Below, piece by piece: positions 1 to 7,691 of a stretch of DNA of 64,000 nt. Made by a program: the position numbers and the translations under genes. How positions within the stretch are numbered: the first letter of the stretch is position 1; the number at the start of each line of letters is the position of its first letter. Source of the DNA: Clostridium sp. MCC353. GTDB lineage: Bacteria; Bacillota; Clostridia; Lachnospirales; Lachnospiraceae. Under the pieces are notes generated by a model. That model saw only the letters and a list, made by a program, of their open reading frames with translations, did not search any database and was not told where the DNA came from. Location: positions 1-64,000 of the forward strand of contig NZ_WQPN01000066.1 of assembly GCF_018785315.1 (NCBI RefSeq), in the 5' to 3' direction.

Positions 1-12
1 ATTAATTATACC

Positions 13-49
13 AAAAAATCGCTGAAGTCGTAAGACTTCAGCGATTTTT
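13..49. terminator. Intrinsic terminator hairpin
   Basis: The arms AAATCGCTGAAGTC and GACTTCAGCGATTT pair perfectly around a 4-nt loop (GTAA). A-rich and T-rich flanks lie on the two sides, so it could work in either direction. It probably ends a gene to the left of the window. The words TCGCTGA and TCAGCGA recur in the spacer hairpin at 60110-60137. Confidence 0.75.
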
Positions 50-90
50 CTTTAGGACTGTTTTTTTACAGCCCCTTTTTTGAAAATCCC

Positions 91-119
91 TTGACATTTC
101 ATGTAAAATTTACTATATT
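91..119 (+). promoter_or_regulatory. Sigma-A type promoter of the transposase gene
   Basis: A perfect TTGACA at 91-96, a 17-bp spacer and TATATT at 114-119. It gives a 5' leader of about 100 nt before the gene at 230. Confidence 0.75.
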
Positions 120-229
120 CAAAGAGATGAAATTACATCTTTCAGTTATTTTGCTTTATGGCTGTTTCATCTGTAATTTTTCACATCTAGTCATTCAAAT
201 CTAATATCCTATCACAAGGAGGTTCTCTC

Positions 230-1012
230 ATGAACGGAGGCAAACGCATCGAGTCTCAATTTCAAATCTATCACATTTTCAATCGCGGTATCGACCAACG
301 TTCCATATTCGAAGATTCCCAAAACAAGTACTTCTTTTTAAAGTGTATCAGGAAAAGTCTGTCCATTTATGCGGTAGATATTTATGCTTATTGTCTGATG
401 GACAACCATTTCCACCTTCTGATACACGGTGAGCTTTCAGAAATCGCACATTTTATGAGGCATATTGAAGGACGGTTCGGTGCCGCTTACAATTCTCATC
501 ATCAGCGGTTAGGAAGGGTTTTTCAAAGTGCTTATAAAAGCCGGGCGGTTAACAGCAAGCGCTATTTATTAGGCGTGCTCCGTTATATACATAAAAATCC
601 TGAAAATGCCGGTATGAATATTTCCATCTATTCCTCTCCCTTTGTAAGTCTCCATGAATACCTGAATCCTCAATCTAAAAATCTTATTATCAGCAAAAAT
701 GCTTTTGAATTATTTTCAAAGGATTTTACATCCCCGGAGGAATTTATCAAATTTCATAAATTCCAGGATGTTATTCTATACGATGATATCGAGGAGGACT
801 GCTGTTCCCAAATATCTGCCGTGGAACAGATTGCCTTGTCATCAATTCAAAAACAGTTTTCGATTAACAGCTGGGATGAAGCAAAAATGAATGTATTATT
901 CAGAAAGCCTATGATTTTATTGCTCTTTCATGAATTTAATTTCACACAGAGCCATATTTCACGGCTTTTAGGGGTTAGTTTCTATCAGATCAGACAGGTT
1001 TTACACGAGTGA
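230..1012 (+). CDS. REP-associated tyrosine transposase (Y1 HUH family)
   Basis: A 260-residue single-strand-specific HUH transposase of the IS200-like Y1 family, RAYT branch. The N-terminal start (YHIFNRGID) is typical. The metal-binding HUH motif lies in CLMDNHFHLLIHG near residues 56-68, and the catalytic tyrosine is expected in LRYIHKNPENAGM near residue 117. The C-terminal ~40 residues look like a helix-turn-helix (SHISRLLGVSFYQIRQVL), as in several RAYTs. AAGGAGG lies 8 nt before the ATG and a consensus promoter lies 110 bp upstream. No tnpB partner is nearby. Its stop codon lies inside a perfect palindrome (1009-1086), which fits the known pairing of RAYTs with REP-like hairpins. RAYTs are usually domesticated, single-copy genes. 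Confidence 0.9.
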   Translation: MNGGKRIESQFQIYHIFNRGIDQRSIFEDSQNKYFFLKCIRKSLSIYAVDIYAYCLMDNHFHLLIHGELSEIAHFMRHIEGRFGAAYNSHHQRLGRVFQSAYKSRAVNSKRYLLGVLRYIHKNPENAGMNISIYSSPFVSLHEYLNPQSKNLIISKNAFELFSKDFTSPEEFIKFHKFQDVILYDDIEEDCCSQISAVEQIALSSIQKQFSINSWDEAKMNVLFRKPMILLLFHEFNFTQSHISRLLGVSFYQIRQVLHE

Positions 1013-1086
1013 CCTGGTCATTAACAGTAAAGGGTGAAGCCATTTCGAGAAATGGCTTCACCCTTTACTGTTAATGACCAGGTCAC
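1009..1086. repeat. Perfect 38-bp inverted repeat (REP-like palindrome) over the transposase stop codon
   Basis: Two perfectly complementary 38-nt arms (1009-1046 and 1049-1086) are separated by only GA. The left arm includes the TGA stop of the transposase gene. The inner part, GTGAAGCCATTTC, is nearly the same as the core of the hairpins at 4534-4546 and 45919-45931. It sits between the convergent transposase and glnN genes and could also end transcription, though neither side has a strong T run. Confidence 0.85.
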
Positions 1087-1097
1087 CCTATAAAAAT

Positions 1098-3215
1098 CTA
1101 AACCTCAAAAATCAAATCACCATAGCTTGGGAACGGCCAGAGTTCTTTATCAACGATCATTTCCAGCCGGTCCGCCGGAGCGCGGAGCGCTTCCATGGCG
1201 GGCACCACCTGGTCGTGATAAGCGCGGGCCTGTTCTTCGTTATTCTCGATCACACCGCATTTCTCATTGACATCGATCAGGGCTGCCAATGCTAATTTCA
1301 TATCGGAAAGCAGTGCGGATGTCTCGATCAGCAGTTCTGTCTGCACGCTTGCATCCGCTTCCGGACATGCGGTTTTCACTGCATTTAAGGAACCTGCCAG
1401 CTGTGTCGTATACTTGATGACAGCCGGAATAATCTGCTTGCTGGCCATATCGATCATAGTTCTCGCCTCGATGTTGATCGCCTTGGAATATGCTTCATAT
1501 TCAACTTCTGCCCGTGATTCCAGCTCCGCCTTTGTAAATACGCCGAATGTTTCAAACAGTTTTACAGCTTTGTCGGTGGTCAGGGCCGGGATCGCATCAA
1601 CCATTGATTTGATGTTTGGAAGGCCGCGTCGTTCGGCTTCTTCCACCCAGGCGTCTGAATAGCCGTTTCCATTAAAGATCACTCTTCTGTGATCTGCCAG
1701 AAGCTGCTTGATTAAATCATGAACCGCAGTATCAAAGTCATCGGCCTGATCCAGAATATCGGCTGCTTCCTTGAAGGTTTCCGCTACAATTGTGTTGAGA
1801 ACGACATTGGGGGAGGCAACGGAATCAGAGGAGCCTACCATACGGAATTCAAATTTATTGCCGGTAAATGCAAATGGTGATGTTCTGTTTCTGTCAGTCG
1901 CATCTTTATCCAGATCCGGAAGTGTGGCAACGCCGGTCATCAATTTTCCACCTTTTTTGGAGTGGGTTGCTTCGCCTGTGCTGCAGAGCTGATCGATCAC
2001 GTCTTCCAACTGTTCGCCCAGGAATACGGAAATAATTGCGGGCGGCGCTTCATTTGCGCCCAAACGGTGGTCATTGCCCACATCTGCAGCCGATTCGCGG
2101 AGCAGATCCGCATGTCTGTCCACAGCCTTTAAGATACATCCGAGCACAAGAAGGAACTGGATGTTCTCATGCGGGGTTTCGCCCGGATTCAGAAGATTGA
2201 TGCCGTCGTCTGACGTCAGGGACCAGTTGTTATGTTTACCGGAACCATTGACGCCGGCAAATGGCTTTTCGTGGAGAAGGCAGGTTAATCCATGGCGTCC
2301 TGCCACCTTTTTCAGTGTCTCCATCACCATCTGGTTATGATCTACAGCCAGGTTTCCCTGATCGTAAATCGGCGCCAGTTCATGCTGGGCCGGTGCCACT
2401 TCATTATGCTGGGTTTTAGCGGTTACACCCAATTTCCACAGTTCCTGGTTCACTTCGTTCATATAAGAACCGATGCGCTCTCGGATAGCTCCGAAATAGT
2501 GATCTTCCAGTTCCTGGCCTTTAGGAGGCATTGCGCCGAACAATGTGCGTCCCGCATAGATCAAGTCTTTTCTCTGTAAATATTTTTCTCTGTCTACGAT
2601 GAAGTATTCCTGTTCCGGTCCGACGGACGGGACTACTCTTTTAGCTGTGGTATTACCAAATAATCTTAAAATTCTGAGCGCCTGCTGGTCGATGGCCTGC
2701 ATGGAACGGAGTAATGGGGTCTTCTGATCCAGGGCCTCTCCTGTATAGGAACAAAATGCGGTAGGAATGCAAAGAGTTACGCCAATGGCGTCTTCTCTCA
2801 AAAATGCAGGTGATGTACAATCCCATGCTGTATATCCTCTTGCTTCAAATGTTGCGCGAAGGCCGCCTGATGGAAATGAGGAAGCATCCGGCTCGCCTTT
2901 AATCAATTCTTTTCCGGAAAACTCCATAATGACTTTTCCATCCGGGCTGGGAGCGGAAATAAAGGAATCGTGCTTTTCGGCGGTTACTCCGGTCAACGGC
3001 TGGAACCAATGTGTATAATGGGTTGCCCCTCTCTCAATGGCCCAGTCTTTCATCGCATGAGCAACAACATCTGCTATGGACGGATCCAGCTCTGCTCCAT
3101 CTTCAATGGTCTTTTTCAGCTTTTTAAATACACTTTTAGGCAGCCGTTCCCTCATAACGGTTTCATTGAACACATTTTTGCCGAATACTTCGGCTACATT
3201 CACAAGCTCACTCAT
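1098..3215 (-). CDS. glnN: Type III glutamine synthetase
   Basis: A 705-residue GSIII, the long dodecameric glutamine synthetase of Bacteroides and Clostridia, which makes glutamine from glutamate, ammonia and ATP. The length and the N-terminus ([17 protein letters not shown]) are those of GSIII rather than the ~450-residue GSI. Conserved stretches include [46 protein letters not shown] (substrate site) and [23 protein letters not shown] lies a few bases before the ATG. It is transcribed on its own, after fba and before the REP-like palindrome. No PII gene or ammonium transporter is seen nearby. Confidence 0.95.
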   Translation of the reverse strand: MSELVNVAEVFGKNVFNETVMRERLPKSVFKKLKKTIEDGAELDPSIADVVAHAMKDWAIERGATHYTHWFQPLTGVTAEKHDSFISAPSPDGKVIMEFSGKELIKGEPDASSFPSGGLRATFEARGYTAWDCTSPAFLREDAIGVTLCIPTAFCSYTGEALDQKTPLLRSMQAIDQQALRILRLFGNTTAKRVVPSVGPEQEYFIVDREKYLQRKDLIYAGRTLFGAMPPKGQELEDHYFGAIRERIGSYMNEVNQELWKLGVTAKTQHNEVAPAQHELAPIYDQGNLAVDHNQMVMETLKKVAGRHGLTCLLHEKPFAGVNGSGKHNNWSLTSDDGINLLNPGETPHENIQFLLVLGCILKAVDRHADLLRESAADVGNDHRLGANEAPPAIISVFLGEQLEDVIDQLCSTGEATHSKKGGKLMTGVATLPDLDKDATDRNRTSPFAFTGNKFEFRMVGSSDSVASPNVVLNTIVAETFKEAADILDQADDFDTAVHDLIKQLLADHRRVIFNGNGYSDAWVEEAERRGLPNIKSMVDAIPALTTDKAVKLFETFGVFTKAELESRAEVEYEAYSKAINIEARTMIDMASKQIIPAVIKYTTQLAGSLNAVKTACPEADASVQTELLIETSALLSDMKLALAALIDVNEKCGVIENNEEQARAYHDQVVPAMEALRAPADRLEMIVDKELWPFPSYGDLIFEV

Positions 3216-3565
3216 AAATTTTTCCTTCCTCTCATTCGCATTCCATATTCCTGGATGTGTCTGTAAATTGCTTCCGCCAGCTGTGCGTCACACTTTGTGG
3301 AAGATTTGGTCCCGATGAGGGAAGCGCAGCGGGCTGCGTTGACCGAATTGGTACCAAATATGCCGGGAAGCGGGACGTGCAGATGGCGGGAACGAATTCT
3401 CAAACGCACCCTGGCTTAAAAACGAAAGCTTAACTGTCATATAATAGAAATGGCGTTCTCCCTGTTTTAGGAAGAACGCCTTCGTTCTTTATTAAAATAA
3501 ACCATTTCATGCAAAAATGCAAGCGGTTTTTTCATTTTTTTTATTTTTGTATATAGTATACAAAA
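3216..3565. other. Gap between fba and glnN, with a possible small overlapping ORF
   Basis: This 350-bp stretch holds a hairpin (3452-3480) and a 65-codon minus-strand frame (3212-3409) whose TGA overlaps the glnN start as ATGA. Such an overlap suggests translational coupling, but the peptide is Arg-rich, unlike any family I know, and has no clear Shine-Dalgarno site. I leave it as an unproven leader ORF. Nothing else was recognised. Confidence 0.35.
3452..3480 (-). terminator. Hairpin downstream of fba
   Basis: GGCGTTCT and AGAACGCC form an 8-bp stem 86 bp after the fba stop. On the minus strand a T-rich stretch follows. It probably ends fba transcription ahead of glnN. Confidence 0.5.
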
Positions 3566-4429
3566 TTATGCTTTTCCAACAGAACCGAATAATTCCATTT
3601 TTTCTTTTACAGTTGCTTTAATCGCTTCTGTACCAGGGGCTAACAGCTTACGTGGATCGAAACCTTTTCCCTGCTGGTCTTTGCCTGCTTCGATATACTC
3701 GCGGGTTGCTGCCGCGAATGAAAGCTGGCATTCCGTGTTAACATTGATTTTTGCAACGCCCAGGCTGATTGCTTTTTTAATCATATCGGCAGGGATACCA
3801 GTACCGCCGTGAAGAACTAAAGGCATGTCCCCAACTTTTTCCTTAACCGCCGCTAATGTCTCAAAGCTTAAACCTGCCCAGTTTTCCGGATATTTTCCGT
3901 GGATATTGCCGATGCCTGCCGCCAGGAAGTCAATGCCAAGATCCGCAATAGCCTTACATTCATCAGGATCCGCACATTCTCCGGCTCCGACTACGCCGTC
4001 CTCTTCTCCGCCGATAGAACCAACTTCCGCTTCCAAGGAAAGTCCTTTTTCCTTACAGATTTTAACCAGTTCTGTGGTTTTTGCGACATTTTCCTCGATG
4101 GGATAATGAGAACCATCGAACATTACGGAGGAGAAACCTGCATCAATGCATTTTAAACAGCCGTCAAAGCTGCCGTGGTCTAAATGAAGAGCTACGGGAA
4201 CGGTTATTTTCATCTCTTCCATCATTCCGTTTACCATACCTACAACAGTCTTATAGCCTGTCATATATTTTCCCGCGCCTTCAGAAACCCCTAAGATAAC
4301 AGGGGAATTTAATTCCTGCGCTGTTGCTAAAACTGCTTTTGTCCATTCAAGATTGTTGATGTTAAACTGGCCTACCGCATATTTGCCATCCCTTGCTTTC
4401 TCAAGCATATCCTTTGCCGAAACTAACAT
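3566..4429 (-). CDS. fba: Class II fructose-1,6-bisphosphate aldolase
   Basis: A 287-residue zinc-dependent aldolase that reversibly splits fructose-1,6-bisphosphate into DHAP and glyceraldehyde-3-phosphate. Class II motifs are present: the zinc-ligand histidines in VALHLDHGSF, GSIGGEEDG, the IGNIHGKYP histidine, the HGGTGIP loop and NVNTECQ. The start was set at 4429 (MLVSAKDML) because GGAGG lies 7 nt before this ATG; a longer frame to 4465 would place that Shine-Dalgarno site inside the gene. It is monocistronic. Confidence 0.95.
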   Translation of the reverse strand: MLVSAKDMLEKARDGKYAVGQFNINNLEWTKAVLATAQELNSPVILGVSEGAGKYMTGYKTVVGMVNGMMEEMKITVPVALHLDHGSFDGCLKCIDAGFSSVMFDGSHYPIEENVAKTTELVKICKEKGLSLEAEVGSIGGEEDGVVGAGECADPDECKAIADLGIDFLAAGIGNIHGKYPENWAGLSFETLAAVKEKVGDMPLVLHGGTGIPADMIKKAISLGVAKINVNTECQLSFAAATREYIEAGKDQQGKGFDPRKLLAPGTEAIKATVKEKMELFGSVGKA

Positions 4430-4515
4430 TTCACAAACCTCCATTTTCTTGAAATTTACTTTCACTTCTTAATTATATACCAATTTGGCTCTTTTGTGAA
4501 TCTTTTTTATATTAA

Positions 4516-4634
4516 CCTTTTTTTACATCAAGTGTGAAGGCATTTTCAAAAATGCCTTCACACTTGATGTAACACACTTGATGTAACACGCTTGATGTAT
4601 CATGCTTAATGTAACACACTAGATGTAAAAAAGG
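4516..4634. repeat. REP-like hairpin with a five-unit 14-bp tandem repeat in one arm
   Basis: The core GTGAAGGCATTTT (4534-4546) pairs with AAAATGCCTTCAC after a 1-nt loop. The left arm continues outward as CCTTTTTTTACATCAAGT. On the right the matching unit ACACTTGATGTAAC is repeated five times (4560-4629) before the outer AAAAAAGG closes the palindrome. The units vary slightly (acgcttgatgtatc, atgcttaatgtaac). It lies between thrC and fba, and a related element lies at 45909-45989. Confidence 0.85.
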
Positions 4635-4669
4635 CTCATATACGCCGTCATATGTGAAGTCCCCCAACA

Positions 4670-6157
4670 CTACAGCCCAAGAATCCCCGCCACAGTATCT
4701 TCCATCTGGTCAACATCACATTCTTTTGTATGTAAAACCTTGGCATTGCGAATCTCTTCCACAGCTTTGGGAATCGGCACACCGGATGCCCTGCTGAGTT
4801 CATCAATTAAAGAGAACTCATCCTGCCCGCTCTGGTCGCCGAATATTGCATCCATCACGCTGCGTGAAAACTTGTATGGGCTCGCCGTGGAGGCGATCAC
4901 AGTTTTAGCCCGGTCCGCTGTCTCTTTACGGTATTTGTCATAAACGGCCGCCGCTACGCCTGTATGGGTATCGATCATATAATCGGTGTCATTATACAGC
5001 TTTTTAATGGTCGAAGCATTCTCCTGCTGTGTGGCATAGTTGCCCCAGAAGTCCGTCAGCTTCTCTTTCATGGATTCTGTGATCGTATAGCTTCCGGTTG
5101 AGCTGAGTTCTCCCATCAATTCCGCCGTTTTGGCTCCGTCACAGCCGGTGCTTAAATAAATCAGGCGCTCTAAGTTGCTGGAAATCAGAATATCCATGGA
5201 CGGTGAATTGGTGAGTATGAATTCCCGCTTTTTATCGTAGGTTCCGGTCGTAAAGAAGTCATACAATACTTTATTGTCATTAGAAGCGCAGATCAGAGTC
5301 TTCACCGGAATCCCCATCTGCTTTGCAAAATACGCGGCCAGAATGTTGCCGAAGTTGCCGGTAGGAACCACAATGTTAATCCTCTCGCCATTTTTAATCT
5401 CCGCATTGGCAACCATCTGCGCATATGCATATACATAATAAACGATCTGGGGCACCAGTCTTCCTATGTTGATCGAATTGGCGGAAGAAAGCTGAAAGCC
5501 CTTTGCCGCTAATTTCTCCCCAAATGCCTGATCGCCAAAAATCTTTTTAACGCCTGTCTGGGCATCGTCAAAATTGCCGTGAATGGCCACAACGCTGGTG
5601 TTTACGCCCTTCTGGGTTACCATCTGAAGTTCCTGTACCCTGCTGACTCCGTCTTTCGGGTAAAATACAATGATTCTGGTTCCTTCTACATCTGCGAATC
5701 CTGCCATAGCCGCTTTACCGGTATCACCTGAAGTAGCCGTCAGAATAACGATTTCATTATCCACATGATTCTTTTTTGCCGCTGTTGTCATCAAGTATGG
5801 CAGAATTGAAAGAGCCATATCCTTAAATGCAATCGTGCTTCCATGGAATAATTCCAGGAAATACGCGCCGTCCGCTTTCACCAGCGGAGCGATTGCTTCC
5901 GTATCAAATTTACTGTCATAGGCATGTGTAATGCAGTATTTCAGCTCTTCTTCCGTAAAATCAGTCAGAAAAAGCTTCATCACTTCATAAGCTACTTCCT
6001 GGTATGTCATTCCAGCAAGTTTATTAACCGGTACATCCAGCTGCGGGATTGATTCCGGCATATATAAGCCCCCATCTCTGGCCAGGCCATTTAAAATTGC
6101 CTGGGATGCCGTTACGTTATTTTCACCCCCGCGAGTGCTCTTATATAACAGGTTCAT
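4670..6157 (-). CDS. thrC: Threonine synthase
   Basis: A 495-residue PLP enzyme converting O-phosphohomoserine to threonine, the last step of threonine synthesis. The N-terminus (NLLYKSTRGGENNVTASQAILNG) is typical of ThrC, and the PLP lysine lies in HGSTIAFKDMALS near residue 113. Further motifs are LTATSGDTGKAAMAGF (phosphate loop), VVPTGNFGNILA and SSNLERLIY. AAAGGAA lies before the ATG at 6157 and a good promoter at 6200-6228. It stands alone, without thrB or hom. Confidence 0.96.
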   Translation of the reverse strand: MNLLYKSTRGGENNVTASQAILNGLARDGGLYMPESIPQLDVPVNKLAGMTYQEVAYEVMKLFLTDFTEEELKYCITHAYDSKFDTEAIAPLVKADGAYFLELFHGSTIAFKDMALSILPYLMTTAAKKNHVDNEIVILTATSGDTGKAAMAGFADVEGTRIIVFYPKDGVSRVQELQMVTQKGVNTSVVAIHGNFDDAQTGVKKIFGDQAFGEKLAAKGFQLSSANSINIGRLVPQIVYYVYAYAQMVANAEIKNGERINIVVPTGNFGNILAAYFAKQMGIPVKTLICASNDNKVLYDFFTTGTYDKKREFILTNSPSMDILISSNLERLIYLSTGCDGAKTAELMGELSSTGSYTITESMKEKLTDFWGNYATQQENASTIKKLYNDTDYMIDTHTGVAAAVYDKYRKETADRAKTVIASTASPYKFSRSVMDAIFGDQSGQDEFSLIDELSRASGVPIPKAVEEIRNAKVLHTKECDVDQMEDTVAGILGL

Positions 6158-6199
6158 ATTGTAGGTTCCTTTCTTTTGAAATCATTGTTTAATGGGAAA

Positions 6200-6228
6200 A
6201 TTGTAGCACACTTTGGATTCCGGCGCAA
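6200..6228 (-). promoter_or_regulatory. Promoter of thrC
   Basis: On the minus strand TTGCGC (6228-6223), a 17-bp spacer and TACAAT (6205-6200), 43 bp before the thrC start. Confidence 0.55.
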
Positions 6229-6395
6229 CCGTTGAAAATGCTTACAGATCATATTGTAATCCAAAATTTGTCTGAATTACGGCTAAAAAATTGTGGATTT
6301 TCTCAAAAATACCCGGATTGCCAACGCACATGATGCACCATCGCGGTGCTGACGCATATAGTATAATAAAGCTGAACTTATTGATGTGAACAAGA

Positions 6396-6650
6396 ATGGT
6401 TATCCCATTAACTCAGATAGATGTAGGTGAACATGCCCGTGTTGTCTGGATTGCCAGCGAAGACAGTATGGCGACGCGGTTAAATGATCTCGGTTTTATT
6501 CCCGAAGGGGAAATTGAATGCGTCCTGAAAGGCGGTTCCAAAGGAATGCGGGCTTATCTGGTCCGCAACGCCGTTATCGGACTGCGCCTGGAAAATATTC
6601 AGGAAATATTTGTTAAAAGATTGGAATGCGGGGAATGTTCCCCGATTTGA
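6396..6650 (+). CDS. feoA: FeoA-type ferrous iron transport accessory protein
   Basis: An 84-residue SH3-like FeoA domain protein, a cytoplasmic partner of the FeoB ferrous-iron transporter. It shows the usual pattern: RLNDLGFIPEGEIECVLKG, then VRNAVIGLR and EIFVKRLE. A TATAAT box lies at 6362-6367 without a convincing -35. The next gene is feoB at 6822, which is interrupted, so in this genome arrangement FeoA may lack its transporter unless another feoB exists. Confidence 0.85.
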   Translation: MVIPLTQIDVGEHARVVWIASEDSMATRLNDLGFIPEGEIECVLKGGSKGMRAYLVRNAVIGLRLENIQEIFVKRLECGECSPI

Positions 6651-6667
6651 CTTATTTTTGATTGAGC

Positions 6668-6707
6668 AAAGCCGCTGACCGGTTCTTAGATGACCGGCAG
6701 CGGCTTT
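6668..6707 (+). terminator. Hairpin between feoA and feoB
   Basis: AAAGCCGCTG pairs with CAGCGGCTTT, and CCGGT with ACCGG inside it. There is no T run on the plus strand, so it may be an mRNA-processing or attenuating hairpin rather than a full terminator. Confidence 0.5.
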
Positions 6708-6821
6708 ATGCGTCCGCGCCATGCTGCTTTTCACATTTATCCCGGGATTTTACGGTCTGGCAGGCACTACTGGCGTCTTCCTTTCATATGTAACTATTAG
6801 GTTATAAATTGGAGGAATTAT

Positions 6822-6953
6822 ATGGAAGACAATCGCGTGGTAATAGCCTTGGCTGGAAACCCTAATGTGGGGAAAAGCACCATATTTAATGGTTTAACCG
6901 GGTTGAGACAGCATACGGGAAGGTGTTATTTAGAGGGAAAACTCATTCAATAA
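6822..6953 (+). pseudogene. feoB: feoB, 5' fragment (interrupted by a recombinase element)
   Basis: This begins with GGAGG six bases before the ATG and encodes the FeoB N-terminus with the G1 loop [10 protein letters not shown] and LTGLRQHTG. At 6921 the frame runs into the inserted element and stops at 6951-6953, giving a dead 43-codon product. Joining base 6921 to base 9120 continues in frame as NWPGKTVASARG, the sequence expected of FeoB. The joined gene would encode 610 residues. Confidence 0.9.
6909..6921. other. attL core of the feoB element
   Basis: CAGCATACGGGAA at the left junction. It lies inside the FeoB codons for Gln-His-Thr-Gly just before the conserved NWPG. Confidence 0.8.
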
Positions 6954-7140
6954 TCTCAAAAATATCATCCACCTGGCAGTCCAGAATGGCGCACAGCTTA
7001 TCAACCGTGCGGGTAGAAATATGTTCGCCATGCTTTATTCTGGATAGTTGTCCCGGGCTGAAATTATAGTAACGGATTAAACGGTACTGATTGATACCTT
7101 TTTCTTCAAGAGTACGCCATAAAGGTTCATAGGATACCAA
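6943..7140 (-). CDS. XRE/Cro-type HTH regulator of the element
   Basis: A 65-residue single-domain Cro/CI helix-turn-helix protein. It matches the compact pattern [41 protein letters not shown] and [24 protein letters not shown] precedes the start (spacing of about 4-8 nt). A promoter on the same strand is at 7218-7246 and a 16-bp palindrome at 7185-7200 lies between them. Its stop codon abuts the left att arm. By position it probably controls its own gene and possibly the recombinase, but that is inference. Confidence 0.85.
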   Translation of the reverse strand: MVSYEPLWRTLEEKGINQYRLIRYYNFSPGQLSRIKHGEHISTRTVDKLCAILDCQVDDIFEIIE

Positions 7141-7184
7141 ACGATCACCTCCATCATTTGTAGAAATCTTTTGTAATAATCCTT

Positions 7185-7246
7185 TGTAAAATTGTTTACA
7201 GGATGCTGCTTAGTTACATTATAGTATAATGATCGTAATTTTACAA
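7185..7246 (-). promoter_or_regulatory. Promoter and operator-like palindrome of the XRE gene
   Basis: On the minus strand TTGTAA (7246-7241), a 17-bp spacer and TATAAT (7223-7218). Downstream, TGTAAA-ATTG-TTTACA (7185-7200) is a perfect inverted repeat suited to a small HTH dimer. Further TTGTAA-like words lie around it. Confidence 0.6.
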
Positions 7247-7558
7247 ATTATTTTGTTATAAGGCCGGGAGCCGCTCCAGGATTGCCGAGGTCCCCGCCCT
7301 CCCCCTCAATCGCTGTCATCTGCCTCTTTCTTCTTTATTTCCCTTACCGCTATATCCACATTTTCCCTCTCTCCAATTATCACCGCTATTGTCTGAAAAA
7401 CTTTTTCTATATCCAATGTGCCGTGTATGGTAATTTTATCATTCATACATCTGGTCCCTTTTTGATAAATTGTATGCGGAAGGGGTTGTACCTGTTGTTT
7501 TCTTTTTTATCCGTATTTTTTATATCCGCATCTACATACAATCAAAGAGGAGAGGATC
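7247..7558. other. Non-coding stretch inside the feoB element
   Basis: T/C-rich on the plus strand. A 119-codon frame at 7282-7641 has an odd composition, no ribosome-binding site, and runs into the structured repeat, so I do not count it. No convincing promoter for the recombinase was found here. Confidence 0.3.
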
Positions 7559-7685
7559 GTGTAATAAATAATCCTGACGGCTTATTTTTACACCCAAATT
7601 TATGCCGGAGCCACAAATTTGAATCGCAGCTGAGAATCTGAAATTCTCAGCGCGTGCCTACGAAAAAAGCGCTCCGGCATGGAGG
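7559..7685 (+). repeat. Structured RBS-proximal repeat, copy A (before the recombinase gene)
   Basis: A 127-bp element with successive hairpins: GTGTAAtAAATAA with TTATTTTTACAC; CAAATTT with AAATTTG around a loop holding CCGGAGC; and GCTGAGAAT with ATTCTCAGC (7629-7651). ATGCCGGAGC (7602-7611) is perfectly complementary to GCTCCGGCAT (7671-7680), which is followed at once by GGAGG (7681-7685), exactly 6 nt before the recombinase ATG. Copies B and C have the same order and the same spacing. Confidence 0.88.
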
Positions 7686-7691
7686 ATTAGA

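Noticed and set aside
3212-3409. 65-codon frame overlapping the glnN start by ATGA
   Set aside because: The overlap is suggestive, but the Arg-rich peptide has no clear Shine-Dalgarno site or known relatives; kept only as a note.
6158-6395. T-box or other riboswitch before thrC
   Set aside because: The leader from the predicted start point is only about 40 nt, too short for a T-box, and no T-box sequence is seen.
7282-7641. 119-codon frame in the recombinase element
   Set aside because: No ribosome-binding site, no recognisable family, and its end lies in the structured repeat shared with two non-coding sites.
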